A stretch of DNA of 64,000 bases from an uncultured Collinsella sp. (GCA_958445895.1 CAUCTV010000002.1:1-64000); one strand, 5' to 3'. Shown: positions 35,159 through 43,989, counted from the first letter of the stretch. Notes: generated by a model not told the origin, from the letters alone. Numbers and translations: made by a program.

Positions 35159-35217
35159 CGCGACCCAAAGCGGTACAAAAGTTTCCCTTGCGGCGGCTTG
35201 TTTCGCTGCTTTGTCTT

Positions 35218-35349
35218 GATCTGTAACAGTTCCAAGGCCGGAAACGGGCTAGATGTTACAGATTAAGATTATTTAGGTCGATATCGGTCGTTTGTCTCGA
35301 TCTGTAACATCTGGGCGGCTAAATCATCCCTATCTGTTACAGATCGAGA
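35218..35349. repeat. Array of four GATCTGTAACA motifs forming two inverted repeats
   Basis: Copies at 35218-35228 (direct), 35254-35263 (inverted), 35295-35309 (direct, extended to TCTCGATCTGTAACA) and 35335-35349 (inverted). The second pair is a perfect 15-base inverted repeat with a 25-base loop. It fills most of the 246-base gap between convergent genes. Confidence 0.8.
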
Positions 35350-35359
35350 TATATGCAGG

Positions 35360-35392
35360 AACCGCCACAAAGGTGTCCTTTGCGGCGGTTTT
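35360..35392. terminator. Bidirectional hairpin between SGNH hydrolase and thiD
   Basis: AACCGCC-A-CAAAGG (35360-35373) pairs with CCTTTG-C-GGCGGTT (35377-35390), with TTTT on the plus side. A diverged copy of the same element (CGGTACAAAAG...CCCTTGCGGCGG) lies at 35170-35196. Confidence 0.7.
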
Positions 35393-35404
35393 GGGCTGCG
35401 AATC

Positions 35405-36235
35405 TTAATACTGCCACATGTGGTTGACAGGGCCGGAGCCTTTGCCCATGTCAAAGCCAGCGGCGAGAGCGCCTGTCAGGTATGCCTTGCCCGCATTGAC
35501 GGCATCGGCAAGATCCATGCCCTGGGCCAGCGCGCAGGCGATGGCGGACGAGAGCGTGCAGCCGGTGCCATGCGTGTTGCCGGTCTCGATGCGCTTGTGG
35601 CGGAACCACGTGGTGAGCGGATCGCCCAGGTGGTTGCCCTCGTCATCGAGCGGTGCGGGCTCGGCTAGCACATCGTTGGCCTCATTGACGAAATGCCCGC
35701 CCTTAACGAGGGACGCGCATCCAAAGCGGCGGGTGAGAAGCATGGCGGCATTTTGCTGCGTGCGCTCGGAATCGACTTCGTAATCGAGCAGCGCCATGGC
35801 CTCGGGAATATTGGGCGTGATGACGGTCGCCAGCGGGAACAGACGACGCGTGAGTGCCTCGGAGGCATCCTCGGCAATCAAGCGCGCGCCCGAGGTGGCG
35901 ACCATGACGGGGTCGACGACCACGTTCGTTGCGTTCCAAGCGCTCAAGCGGTCTGCGATGACTTCGATAATCTCGGCAGAGGAGACCATGCCAATCTTGA
36001 CGGCGCTGGGGCGGATATCGTCAAAGACGGCGTCAATTTGCGCGGCTACGATACCTGGCGAGATATCCTGCACGGCGGTGACGCCCAGTGTGTTTTGCGC
36101 TGTGATGGCGGTGATGGCCGTCTCGGCATACAGGCGGTGCGCCGTGATGGTCTTGATGTCGGCCTGAATGCCGGCACCGCCGCTGGAATCGGATCCCGCG
36201 ATGGATAGAACGGCGGGTACCTTACTGCGATCCAT
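35405..36235 (-). CDS. thiD: Hydroxymethylpyrimidine / phosphomethylpyrimidine kinase
   Basis: 276-residue ribokinase-fold enzyme that phosphorylates HMP and HMP-P in thiamine synthesis. Signatures: IAGSDSSGGAGIQADIKT, DPVMVATSGARL, TPNIPEAMALLDYE and NTHGTGCTLSSAIAC with the anion-hole GTGC. The ATG has AAGGGAG upstream. It follows thiC on the same strand after 178 bases holding a hairpin and a perfect minus-strand TATAAT (36282-36287), so it may have its own promoter. Confidence 0.95.
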   Translation of the reverse strand: MDRSKVPAVLSIAGSDSSGGAGIQADIKTITAHRLYAETAITAITAQNTLGVTAVQDISPGIVAAQIDAVFDDIRPSAVKIGMVSSAEIIEVIADRLSAWNATNVVVDPVMVATSGARLIAEDASEALTRRLFPLATVITPNIPEAMALLDYEVDSERTQQNAAMLLTRRFGCASLVKGGHFVNEANDVLAEPAPLDDEGNHLGDPLTTWFRHKRIETGNTHGTGCTLSSAIACALAQGMDLADAVNAGKAYLTGALAAGFDMGKGSGPVNHMWQY

Positions 36236-36292
36236 GTTCGCTCCCTTGTCCGGTCGGAATCAAATGGGTCTTTAAGCCTGCATTATAAAGAT

Positions 36293-36322
36293 GCCCGGGC
36301 CGGCTGTATGCCGATCCCGGGC
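36293..36322 (-). terminator. Hairpin between thiC and thiD
   Basis: GCCCGGG (36293-36299) pairs with CCCGGGC (36316-36322) with an inner GGC/GCC. The minus-strand continuation ATCTTTATAATG is only weakly T-rich, so it may be a leaky terminator or stabilising hairpin. Confidence 0.45.
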
Positions 36323-36413
36323 GGGTGATGCAATCTTTACGCAAATGTAAGCAAATGTTCACATGTCAACAATTGACGAGCACCTTGTTGCCGATTGTGG
36401 CTCCAGTGACGCG

Positions 36414-37748
36414 TTAATCCTCCATGCCAAGATCGATCGTCGTGCCCTCGAACACCTTGTTGACGGTACGGACGGCGCACATCTTGCCACACATGGTGCA
36501 GGTGCCCTCGGTGGCGGCGGGGGATTCTTCGTAGCGTTTCTTGCCGGTGACCGGGTCGAGAGCACACTTCCACATGGCATCCCAGTCGAGCTTGCGGCGT
36601 GCCTGGCCCATCTTGTCGTCCATGTCGCGGGCGTGCGGCACCTTCTTGGCGATATCGGCGGCGTGCGCGGCAATCTTAGTGGCCATGAGGCCATCGAGCA
36701 CGTCCTGGGCGTTGGGCAGGCACAGGTGCTCGGCCGGCGTCACGTAGCACAGGAAGTCGGCACCGGAGCTGGCGGAGATGGCGCCGCCGATGGCAGCGGT
36801 GATGTGGTCGTAACCCGCGCCGATATCGGTCACCAGCGGCCCCAGCACATAGAACGGGGCATTGTGGCACAGGCGCTTCTGCAGTTTCATGTTGGCGGCG
36901 ATCTCGTCGAGCGCCATGTGACCCGGGCCCTCGACCATGACCTGGACGCCGGCGGCCCAAGCGCGCTTGCACAGCTTGCCCAGCTCGATCATCTCAGCGG
37001 TCTCGGTGGCATCGTTGGAGTCGTAGAGGCAGCCCGGGCGGCAGGAGTCGCCGAGCGAAATCGTCACGTCGTACTCGTGGCAAATCTCGAGCAGCTCGTC
37101 AAAGTACTCGTAGAAGGGGTTTTCGTTGCCGGTGACCTCCATCCAGCCAAACAGCAGCGAGCCGCCGCGGCTTACGATGTTCATGAGGCGGCCGGTCTCC
37201 TTAAAGGTCTTGGTGACCGACTTGTTGATGCCGCAGTGGATGGTCATAAAGTCCACGCCATCCTCGGCGTGCGCGCGCACGACCTCGAACAGGTCGTCCT
37301 TGGTCAGCTTGACCAGCGGCTTTTCCATGTAGCCGATGGCGTCGTACATGGGGACGGTGCCCACCATGAGCGGCGTCTCGTCGATGAGCTGCTGGCGGAA
37401 CTGGCGCGTTTTGCCCGAGTTGGAAAGGTCCATGATGGCGTCGGCGCCAAAGTCCTCGGCGATCTTGACCTTCTTCCATTCCTCGGCGGCATCGGCCTTG
37501 TCGCCCGAGATGCCCAGGTTGACGTTGACCTTGGTGGACAGGCCCTCGCCGACACCAAAGGCGCGCATGCCCTTTTTGATATGCACGATGTTGGCGGGAA
37601 TGGCGATGCGGCCGTCGGCCACGCGCTCGCGGATGTACTCGGGGTCGCGATGCTCGCGCTCGGCGACTTCCTTCATCTGCGGCGTGATCTGCCCGGCGCG
37701 GGCGAAGTCGATTTGCGTGACGAGCTTGGGCTCGGTCTGTGTGCTCAT
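36414..37748 (-). CDS. thiC: Phosphomethylpyrimidine synthase
   Basis: 444-residue radical-SAM enzyme that rearranges aminoimidazole ribotide to HMP phosphate. Seen: KVNVNLGISGDKAD, AIMDLSNSGKTRQFR, MTIHCGINKS, SLGDSCRPGCLYDS, VMVEGPGHMALDEIAANM, and a C-terminal cysteine cluster C-x2-C-x3-C (GTCTMCGKMCAVR) that would carry the 4Fe-4S cluster. This is the shorter form lacking the N-terminal extension of proteobacterial ThiC. The ATG at 37748 lies eight bases after AAGGGAG, which is the 3' end of the TPP riboswitch. No thiE, thiG or thiM is in the window. Confidence 0.96.
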   Translation of the reverse strand: MSTQTEPKLVTQIDFARAGQITPQMKEVAEREHRDPEYIRERVADGRIAIPANIVHIKKGMRAFGVGEGLSTKVNVNLGISGDKADAAEEWKKVKIAEDFGADAIMDLSNSGKTRQFRQQLIDETPLMVGTVPMYDAIGYMEKPLVKLTKDDLFEVVRAHAEDGVDFMTIHCGINKSVTKTFKETGRLMNIVSRGGSLLFGWMEVTGNENPFYEYFDELLEICHEYDVTISLGDSCRPGCLYDSNDATETAEMIELGKLCKRAWAAGVQVMVEGPGHMALDEIAANMKLQKRLCHNAPFYVLGPLVTDIGAGYDHITAAIGGAISASSGADFLCYVTPAEHLCLPNAQDVLDGLMATKIAAHAADIAKKVPHARDMDDKMGQARRKLDWDAMWKCALDPVTGKKRYEESPAATEGTCTMCGKMCAVRTVNKVFEGTTIDLGMED

Positions 37749-37756
37749 TGGCACGG

Positions 37757-37852
37757 CTCCCTTCGTTGGCATTACCCATATCAGGTTTGCGGGTCAGGGC
37801 GGGCGCGCCCAGTCTCAGCCTGCCGTCTTGTCCTGCAAGCTCCCCGTTTATG
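37757..37852 (-). promoter_or_regulatory. TPP riboswitch (THI element) controlling thiC
   Basis: On the minus strand GGGGAGC (37839-37845) opens the aptamer, followed by CTGAGA and then the near-invariant ACCTGATATGGGTAATGCC and CGAAGGGA. The thiC ribosome site AAGGGAG (37758-37764) is the 3' side of the closing helix, so ligand binding should hide it and block translation. No terminator lies between aptamer and gene. Confidence 0.93.
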
Positions 37853-37919
37853 TAATGGGCTCAAGTATAGCTCGAATGGGTACGATTGGCCTAACGAGCG
37901 TGCCTGTGGGGAGGCGAAC

Positions 37920-38441
37920 ATGGAAGACAAGCATCTATATCGAGAGACGCAATGGGATGTATCGGCCGAGGAAAGCCGTGCGCACCATGGCCTTGTCGCG
38001 ATTGGTTTTGCGGTGCTTGCCGTGCTGGTGATTGCCTTTTGTATCTGGACGTTTGGCGGTCACGGCGGCGCTGCATGGGAGTTCGAGGCTGATGATAGTC
38101 TACCGATTATGACGATGAGGAGTACTGGCGGTAATGCCAATACGCTCGCCGTTCCGGGCGATTATTGGTATCCGCGCGACGAGTTTGTGCAATTGCAACT
38201 GAGTGGCGGATCCATTCCGGGCGAAGAAATCGAACGCGTGACGTTTGATGCGACGCTCAAAACGCTGACGGTCGAGCTCAAAGATCAAGGGGATGTGCCT
38301 ACGACTATGGATATCGCGCTGACGGAATGGCGCTTGGAGCCCCCATCGGGTGTTGCGGTGTCCGAGGTAGAGCACGTTAAGATTACCTATCAAGATGGCT
38401 CGACGAGCGAGATTGCAAAGGCCGATGGCTTGGCGGAGTAA
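37920..38441 (+). CDS. Hypothetical protein with one membrane anchor
   Basis: 173 residues, not recognised. A 23-residue polar N-terminus with many charges precedes one membrane helix (about 25-45, LVAIGFAVLAVLVIAFCIWTF), then an outside or periplasm-like domain of beta character (about 55-170). GGGGAGGCG lies close before the ATG at 37920. It is divergent from thiC, whose riboswitch region supplies its upstream side, and convergent with yaaA. Restricted-looking orphan; no function proposed. Confidence 0.75.
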   Translation: MEDKHLYRETQWDVSAEESRAHHGLVAIGFAVLAVLVIAFCIWTFGGHGGAAWEFEADDSLPIMTMRSTGGNANTLAVPGDYWYPRDEFVQLQLSGGSIPGEEIERVTFDATLKTLTVELKDQGDVPTTMDIALTEWRLEPPSGVAVSEVEHVKITYQDGSTSEIAKADGLAE

Positions 38442-38464
38442 CGGGGTGTTTGGAAACGGCGGGC

Positions 38465-39274
38465 CTATTGTGCCTGCGCGTTCATGAAAACCAGGGTGTT
38501 TTTGTCTGAAAGCTCGGGGATGTGCCGATAGCCGATGTTGAATGCGGTAAGTTCGCTTACATCCTCGAGCTTGTTTTCTGCCATCCAGCGCACCATGGAG
38601 CCGCGTGCCTTTTTGCTGGCGGTCGAGCGCTGGATGGGCTTGCCGTTGCGGATGCCTTCGCCAAAGAGGCACGTGACGACCGTGGCATCGGTGGTGAGGC
38701 GGGGCAGAACGGCTTTGGCGTATTCCGCGCTCGCGAGGTTGACGATCGTAGCGTTGGAGCCCGCCGGAGCGATGGCCCGTGCGAGCTTGTCGCCCCAAAA
38801 CGCATAGAGGTCTGGGGCATCGTCGACGGCAAGCTTCGCGCCCATCTCCAGCCGATACGGTTCAACGGCATGAAAGGGGCGAACGCACCCGTAGAGGCCA
38901 GAGAGGATCCACAGGTGGCTTTGCAGCCATGCGAGCTGCGCGGAATCCATCACCTCGGGCGCCATGCTCTGGTATTGAATGCCGTGGTAGGACATGACGG
39001 CAGGGGAGAGGTGACGGGCGAGTGCGGGATTGTCGAGATCGCCGTTTTTCAGGATGGGCCCAAACTCATGCAGGGTGTTGAGGCAAGGCCCCAGCAGTTT
39101 GTCACTCACGTTCCAGAGCGCCTGCAGACCTCCGCTGCCTTCATTCCGCTCGATATCTAGCAGTGCGCGGTGGAGGCGAGCCGTCTCGTGCGCAAAAGAT
39201 GGAATGCCCAGGACTTCAAAAGCATCTTGGGCCGCACGCATCTGCTTGGCGGGCGAAATGATGACCTGCAGCAT
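38465..39274 (-). CDS. yaaA: YaaA family peroxide-stress protein (DUF328)
   Basis: 269 residues of the UPF0246 family. N-terminal MLQVIISPAKQM, then YQSMAPEVMD, YGCVRPFHAVEPYRLEMGAKL and C-terminal RGSMVRWMAENKLEDVSELTAFN match the family. E. coli YaaA lowers intracellular free iron during peroxide stress, and the fold binds DNA. The start has AGAGGAG upstream on the minus strand; a longer open frame reaches back through the neighbouring hairpin but lacks a site. Confidence 0.92.
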   Translation of the reverse strand: MLQVIISPAKQMRAAQDAFEVLGIPSFAHETARLHRALLDIERNEGSGGLQALWNVSDKLLGPCLNTLHEFGPILKNGDLDNPALARHLSPAVMSYHGIQYQSMAPEVMDSAQLAWLQSHLWILSGLYGCVRPFHAVEPYRLEMGAKLAVDDAPDLYAFWGDKLARAIAPAGSNATIVNLASAEYAKAVLPRLTTDATVVTCLFGEGIRNGKPIQRSTASKKARGSMVRWMAENKLEDVSELTAFNIGYRHIPELSDKNTLVFMNAQAQ

Positions 39275-39298
39275 GGACTCTCCTCTGCCAAAAAGGAA

Positions 39299-39363
39299 GT
39301 TGCGGTGGAATACGGTCTGTTTTGGCCGTTTATGGGCCAGTTTAGTCCGTATTTCACCGCAAC
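39299..39363. repeat. GTTGCGGTGAAATA-family inverted repeat
   Basis: GTTGCGGTGGAATACGG (39299-39315) pairs with 39347-39363 with one mismatch; an inner GGCC/GGGCC stem occupies the loop. The arm shares GTTGCGGTGAAATA with the copies at 60281-60351 and 1-16. Lies between two minus-strand genes, just before yaaA. Confidence 0.85.
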
Positions 39364-39377
39364 TGATGAAGGGTTGG

Positions 39378-40775
39378 TTAGGCGCGCTCGATGAAGGCCT
39401 TGTAGCCGCGATAGGCCTCGTAGATGTCGGCCTTGTTGGCGACCTCCCACAGGGCGTGCATGGACAGGACGGCAACACCGGAGTCGATGACGTTCATGCC
39501 GTACTTGGCCATGATGTAGGCGATGGTGCCACCGCCGCCCGCGTTGACGCGGCCGAGCTCACAGGTCTGGAAGTCCACGCCGGCCTCGTCCATGATGTCG
39601 CGGATGAGGGCCACATACTCGGCGTCGGCGTCGTTAGAGCCGCCCTTGCCGCGGCTGCCCGTGTACTTGTTAAAGCACAGGCCGCGACCCATAAAGGCTG
39701 CGTTCTTGGTTTCGAACTTGCCGGCGTAGCCCGGGTCGAAGCCGGCGGACACGTCAGAGGAGAGCATACGGCTGTGGGCGAGTGCACGGCGCAGGGCCAG
39801 CGGGCTATCCTCGCCGGCGAGCGTCATGATCTCGGCGACGGTGTTCTCGAAGAAGCGGCTCGTCATGCCGGTGGCACCCACGGAACCGATCTCCTCCTTG
39901 TCGACGATGAGTGTGATGCTCGTGCGCTCCACGTTGGCGACGTTGATCTGGGCGAGCATGGACGGATAGGCGCAGACACGGTCGTCGTGGCCATAGCCCA
40001 GAATCATGGAGCGGTCGAGGCCCATGTCGCGGGCCGGGCCGGCGGGCACGACCTCAATCTCGGCGGAGAGGAAGTCCTCCTCCTCGACGGCGTACTGCTC
40101 CTTGAGGATGTCCAGGAACATCTGCTTGACGGGCTCCTTGGGGGCGTCCTTGTCGTCCTCGTCAAACTTGACGGGACGGCCGCCCACGATCACGTCGAGG
40201 ATCTCGGCGTCGACGGCGTCCTTGGCGGGCTTGGCCATCTGCTCGCTCGAGAGGTGGATCAGCAGGTCGGAGATGGTAAAGACCGGGTCGTCGGCCTTGT
40301 CACCGATGTTGATGTCGACGGTGGTGCCGTCCTTTTTGCAGATGACGCCTACGAGTGCGAGCGGGGAAGCGACCCAGTGGTAGCTCTTGACGCCGCCATA
40401 GTAGTGCGTGTCGAGATAAGCCATGTCGCCGGCCTCGAAGGCGGGGTTCTGCTTGAGGTCCAGGCGCGGCGAGTCCACGTGGGCGCCCAGGATGTTAAAG
40501 CCCTGCTCGAGCGGGGCGGTGCCCAGGTTGACGAGCATGAGGTCCTTGCCGTGATTAGCGGCGTACACCTTGTCGGCGGCCTTGAGCGCGCGGCCCTCGG
40601 CAATCACGGTCTCCAGATTGACGTAGCCCGCCTCCTCGGCCATCTTGATACCGGTCTTGACGCACAGGCGCTCGGTCTTGTTCTCGCTCAAAAACTGCTT
40701 ATAGCCGCGGCAAAGCTCCTCGAGCTCCTCGATCTGCTGTGGCGTGTACTTTTTCCATGCGCAGGGACGCTCCAT
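39378..40775 (-). CDS. M18 family aminopeptidase
   Basis: 465 residues of the aspartyl-aminopeptidase-like M18 metallopeptidase family. Metal and catalytic blocks seen: ILGAHVDSPRLD (His, Asp), VDKEEIGSVGATGM (catalytic Glu pair) and a late metal His in VLSMHALWEVANKADIYEAYR. Cytoplasmic dodecamer in the family, removing N-terminal residues from peptides. The ATG at 40775 lies seven bases after AAAGGAG. Bacterial members are often annotated apeA/apeB; I do not assign one. Confidence 0.93.
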   Translation of the reverse strand: MERPCAWKKYTPQQIEELEELCRGYKQFLSENKTERLCVKTGIKMAEEAGYVNLETVIAEGRALKAADKVYAANHGKDLMLVNLGTAPLEQGFNILGAHVDSPRLDLKQNPAFEAGDMAYLDTHYYGGVKSYHWVASPLALVGVICKKDGTTVDINIGDKADDPVFTISDLLIHLSSEQMAKPAKDAVDAEILDVIVGGRPVKFDEDDKDAPKEPVKQMFLDILKEQYAVEEEDFLSAEIEVVPAGPARDMGLDRSMILGYGHDDRVCAYPSMLAQINVANVERTSITLIVDKEEIGSVGATGMTSRFFENTVAEIMTLAGEDSPLALRRALAHSRMLSSDVSAGFDPGYAGKFETKNAAFMGRGLCFNKYTGSRGKGGSNDADAEYVALIRDIMDEAGVDFQTCELGRVNAGGGGTIAYIMAKYGMNVIDSGVAVLSMHALWEVANKADIYEAYRGYKAFIERA

Positions 40776-40941
40776 GACGCAGGCTCCTTTCGGATCGATC
40801 GTGCTGGTTGATGTACCGTGAGCCATCGTATCACGCGCGGGCCCGCGGCGGCAGGGAAGCCTGATGTGCGGTGGCCGTGGGGCGGGGAGCGTGTAAACTG
40901 GTGTGAGCAAACCGTGCCCAGCCCAAAGCGAGGTATTCAAT

Positions 40942-43692
40942 ATGTCTGACAAGCGCCGTACCTTTGCCGTCATCGACGGCAACTCGCTCATGCACCGCGC
41001 CTTCCACGCCGTGCCGCCCACCATGAACGCGCCGGACGGTCGTCCCACCAACGCGATCTTTGGCTTTTTGAATATGTTCCTCAAGATGATTGACGCCTTT
41101 AATCCCGACGGCGTTGTCGTGGCGTTTGACAAGGGCAAGCCGCGCGTGCGCATGGAGATGCTGCCGCAGTACAAGGCTCAGCGCCCGCCCATGGACCCCG
41201 ACCTGCACGCACAGTTTCCCATGATTAAGGATCTGCTCGCCGCGCTCAACGTGCCAATTTTGCAGTCCGAGGGCTGGGAAGGCGATGACATCTTGGGCAC
41301 TATGGCGCGCCTGGGCGAGCAGGCCGGCTGTGATATGTTGCTGGTGACCGGTGATCGCGATATGTATCAGCTCGTGACCGAGCACGTTAACGTGGTCTCG
41401 ACCCGCAAGGGCCTGTCCGACGTGGCGATCATGACGCCCGAGAGCGTGGACGATCTGTATCACGGCATCACGCCGGCGCTCGTGCCCGATTTTTATGGTC
41501 TGAAGGGCGACACGTCCGACAACATCCCCGGCGTGCCGGGCATCGGCCCCAAAAAGGCGAGCGCGCTCATTGCGCAGTACGGTAGCCTGGACGAGGTCAT
41601 CGCACACGCCGACGAGGTCAAGGGCAAGATGGGAGAAAACCTGCGCGCGCACATCGATGATGCGCTGCTGAGCCGCAAGGTCGCAACCATCCGCACCGAT
41701 GCACCCGTTGAGCTCGATTTTGAGGCGACGTCCTTCCCGGCGTTTTCCGCCGATGAGGTTTCCGCGGCACTGGGCACGCTCGGCATCACCGCCATGCAGA
41801 ACCGTTTCTTGGCGCTGATCGGCGGCGAGGGTGGCGCTGCTGCCACTGTCAGCACGTTTGAGATGCCCGCCGTTTTGCGCGCAGCCGCCGGCGATACTGA
41901 CGCGCTTGGTGCCGTTGCAGATGAGGTCTCCCGCGCGATTGATGTCGGCGAGTGGGTCGCCGCCGTGGTGGACGATGACAAGGAAGAGGGCGCGCTCTTT
42001 GGGCTGACGCGCACGCTGTGGTTGGCGACGTCCAAGGGCCTGTTTGCGCTCGAGGAGGGCGACAGCGGTGCGGCGGCTGAGGTTGAGGGCTTCAACTTCG
42101 CCCACGGCGTGATTGCCGGCGTGCTCGCGCGTCTGTTTATGGAAGGCCGTGTGGCGAGCCCGGATACGAAGGCGCTGCTGCATGAGCTTTCGCCCGTCGA
42201 CTCTTCTGAGCCCGAGCTCATGGACCCGCTGTCCGCTGATTCCACGCGTATCTTCGATACCGTGGTCGCTGCCTATCTGCTGGATTCCGATCGCTCCGAG
42301 TTCGATGAGGCGTATCTGGCCGATACCTATCTGCAGATGGCGCTGCCTGCGGCGCGCGGCGCAGAGGGTGCCGGCGAGGACGCTCCTGCGCCTGCCGCCC
42401 GTACTGCGGCCTTGACGCTGGCGCTCGTGGCACCGTTGCGCGAGTGCATGGCCCGTGAGAATGCCGCCAACGTGTTCGATGGCATCGAGATGCCGCTCGT
42501 GCCGGTGCTTGCCAAGATGGAGCGCGCGGGCATGCTCGTGGACCCCGACCGCCTGCACAGTCTGTCCGAGGGCCTGGCGACCCAGATTTCCGAGGTTGAG
42601 CGCAGCATTCGCGACCTGGCTGGCGACGAGACCTTTAACATCGGCAGCCCCATGCAGCTCTCGCACGTGCTGTTTGATGTTATGGGGCTTCCGACCAAGG
42701 GCCTCAAAAAGACCAAGCGCGGCTACTATTCGACCAACGCCAAGGTGTTGAGCGACCTTGCCCGCGACCACGAGATCGTGCGCCTGATTTTGGACTGGCG
42801 CGAGAAGTCCAAGATTAAGTCGACCTATCTGGACACGCTGGGCCCGCTGCGCCGTGGTGACGGTCGCGTGCACACCACGTACAACCAGACCATTACCGCA
42901 ACGGGACGTCTGTCCTCGAGCGACCCGAACCTGCAGAACATTCCGACGCGCTCTGAGCTGGGTCGTACCGTCAAGACGGCGTTCTCGGCGGGCGAGGGCA
43001 GCGTCTTTTTGGCGGTGGACTACTCGCAGATCGAGCTACGTCTACTCGCGCATCTCTCGGGTGACGAGCACCTGGTGCGCGCCTTTAACGAGGGCGAGGA
43101 CTTCCACGCCGAGACGGCCGCGCGCGTGTTTGGCGTGCCGGTTTCCGAGGTAACGCCCGACCTGCGCAGCCGCGCCAAGGCCGTGAACTTTGGCATCGTG
43201 TACGGTCAGCAGGCCTACGGTCTGTCGCAGTCGCTGCACATCTCGATGGCCGAGGCGCGCGACATGATCGACCGCTACTACGAGGCCTACCCGGGTGTGC
43301 GTACGTTCCTCGACAATGTGGTGGCGCGAGCCAAGCAGACGGGCTATGCCGAGACCATGTATGGCCGCAGACGCCATATTCCCGAGCTCAAGGCCAAAAA
43401 CCCACAGCTCCGCGGCTTTGGTGAGCGCACGGCCATGAACCACCCCATGCAGGGCACCGCCGCCGACATCATCAAGATCGCCATGGCCCGCGTAAGCCGC
43501 CGTTTGGAAGAAGAAGGCTTTGCCGCCCACATGATTCTGCAGGTACACGACGAACTGGACTTTGAGTGCCCCGTCGACGAAGTCGAGCGCCTCACCGCCA
43601 TGGTCCGCGACGTCATGGAGCACGTAGTAGACCTCCGCGTACCCCTCATTGCCGAAGCCAGCACCGGCATAACCTGGGCCGACGCCAAATAG
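40942..43692 (+). CDS. polA: DNA polymerase I
   Basis: 916 residues. Residues 1-290 form the 5'-3' exonuclease (FAVIDGNSLMHRAFHAV, GDRDMYQLV, PGVPGIGPKKASALI). The middle (about 300-530) keeps the exonuclease-like fold (TVVAAYLLDSDR) but lacks the DxE and other acidic residues of the proofreading site. The polymerase half (530-916) has DPNLQNIPTRSELGR, VDYSQIELRLLAHLSGD, RSRAKAVNFGIVYGQQAYGLS and VHDELDFE. Repairs DNA and removes Okazaki primers. GTG 40903 is rejected because AAGCGAGG precedes ATG 40942. Confidence 0.97.
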   Translation: MSDKRRTFAVIDGNSLMHRAFHAVPPTMNAPDGRPTNAIFGFLNMFLKMIDAFNPDGVVVAFDKGKPRVRMEMLPQYKAQRPPMDPDLHAQFPMIKDLLAALNVPILQSEGWEGDDILGTMARLGEQAGCDMLLVTGDRDMYQLVTEHVNVVSTRKGLSDVAIMTPESVDDLYHGITPALVPDFYGLKGDTSDNIPGVPGIGPKKASALIAQYGSLDEVIAHADEVKGKMGENLRAHIDDALLSRKVATIRTDAPVELDFEATSFPAFSADEVSAALGTLGITAMQNRFLALIGGEGGAAATVSTFEMPAVLRAAAGDTDALGAVADEVSRAIDVGEWVAAVVDDDKEEGALFGLTRTLWLATSKGLFALEEGDSGAAAEVEGFNFAHGVIAGVLARLFMEGRVASPDTKALLHELSPVDSSEPELMDPLSADSTRIFDTVVAAYLLDSDRSEFDEAYLADTYLQMALPAARGAEGAGEDAPAPAARTAALTLALVAPLRECMARENAANVFDGIEMPLVPVLAKMERAGMLVDPDRLHSLSEGLATQISEVERSIRDLAGDETFNIGSPMQLSHVLFDVMGLPTKGLKKTKRGYYSTNAKVLSDLARDHEIVRLILDWREKSKIKSTYLDTLGPLRRGDGRVHTTYNQTITATGRLSSSDPNLQNIPTRSELGRTVKTAFSAGEGSVFLAVDYSQIELRLLAHLSGDEHLVRAFNEGEDFHAETAARVFGVPVSEVTPDLRSRAKAVNFGIVYGQQAYGLSQSLHISMAEARDMIDRYYEAYPGVRTFLDNVVARAKQTGYAETMYGRRRHIPELKAKNPQLRGFGERTAMNHPMQGTAADIIKIAMARVSRRLEEEGFAAHMILQVHDELDFECPVDEVERLTAMVRDVMEHVVDLRVPLIAEASTGITWADAK

Positions 43693-43726
43693 GAAAGCAA
43701 CCACAGTTTCAATGTAACCAAAAACA

Positions 43727-43768
43727 GAAGGACGCCCCTCATCAATAAGGAGCGTCCTTCGTTCAATT
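43727..43768 (+). terminator. Hairpin after polA
   Basis: GAAGGACGC (43727-43735) pairs with GCGTCCTTC (43752-43760), with an inner CCCT/AAGG. The following GTTCAATTAA is weakly T-rich. Confidence 0.6.
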
Positions 43769-43800
43769 AAATTCAGCCAAAGTATCTAGACACTCAAGAT

Positions 43801-43989
43801 GCCATCTTTGCGGCAGGTAAGTAAACCTAGGACCTGGCCGGGCGGCACGGGTTAACTTTTCGTAGATTCCGCACGCAAAGAAAGCCACTTAATGTGGCTT
43901 TCGTCTTGCGCAGGACCTGACCGAGCGAAAAGTTAACCCGTGCCGCCCGGCCAGGCCCGATGGGACGGCTACCGAGCCGCCAAGATGGC
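43801..43989. repeat. Very long nested inverted repeat between polA and the HAD gene
   Basis: A perfect 30-base arm, 43833-43862 (starting CCTGGCCGGGCGGCACGGG), pairs with 43926-43955. Inside it GAAAGCCAC/GTGGCTTTC forms another hairpin near 43880-43902. An outer pair GCCATCTTTGCGGC (43801-43814) with 43976-43989 has one mismatch and reaches into the 3' end of the HAD gene, which ends at 43969. Confidence 0.85.

Noticed and set aside
35218..35349. CRISPR array
   Set aside because: Motifs alternate in orientation, are short and unevenly spaced, and no cas genes are near.
36363..37919. Long open frame antisense to thiC continuing into the 37920 gene
   Set aside because: It is the mirror of thiC codon structure (G+C-rich third positions); thiC and its riboswitch are certain on the other strand. 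Only the part from ATG 37920, with its own ribosome site, is kept.
39030..40811. Long plus-strand frame over yaaA and the M18 aminopeptidase
   Set aside because: Antisense shadow of two well-recognised genes, with no ribosome site or recognisable domain.
40831..42873. Long minus-strand frame over polA
   Set aside because: Shadow of polA; His/Arg/Gly-rich composition typical of antisense translation.
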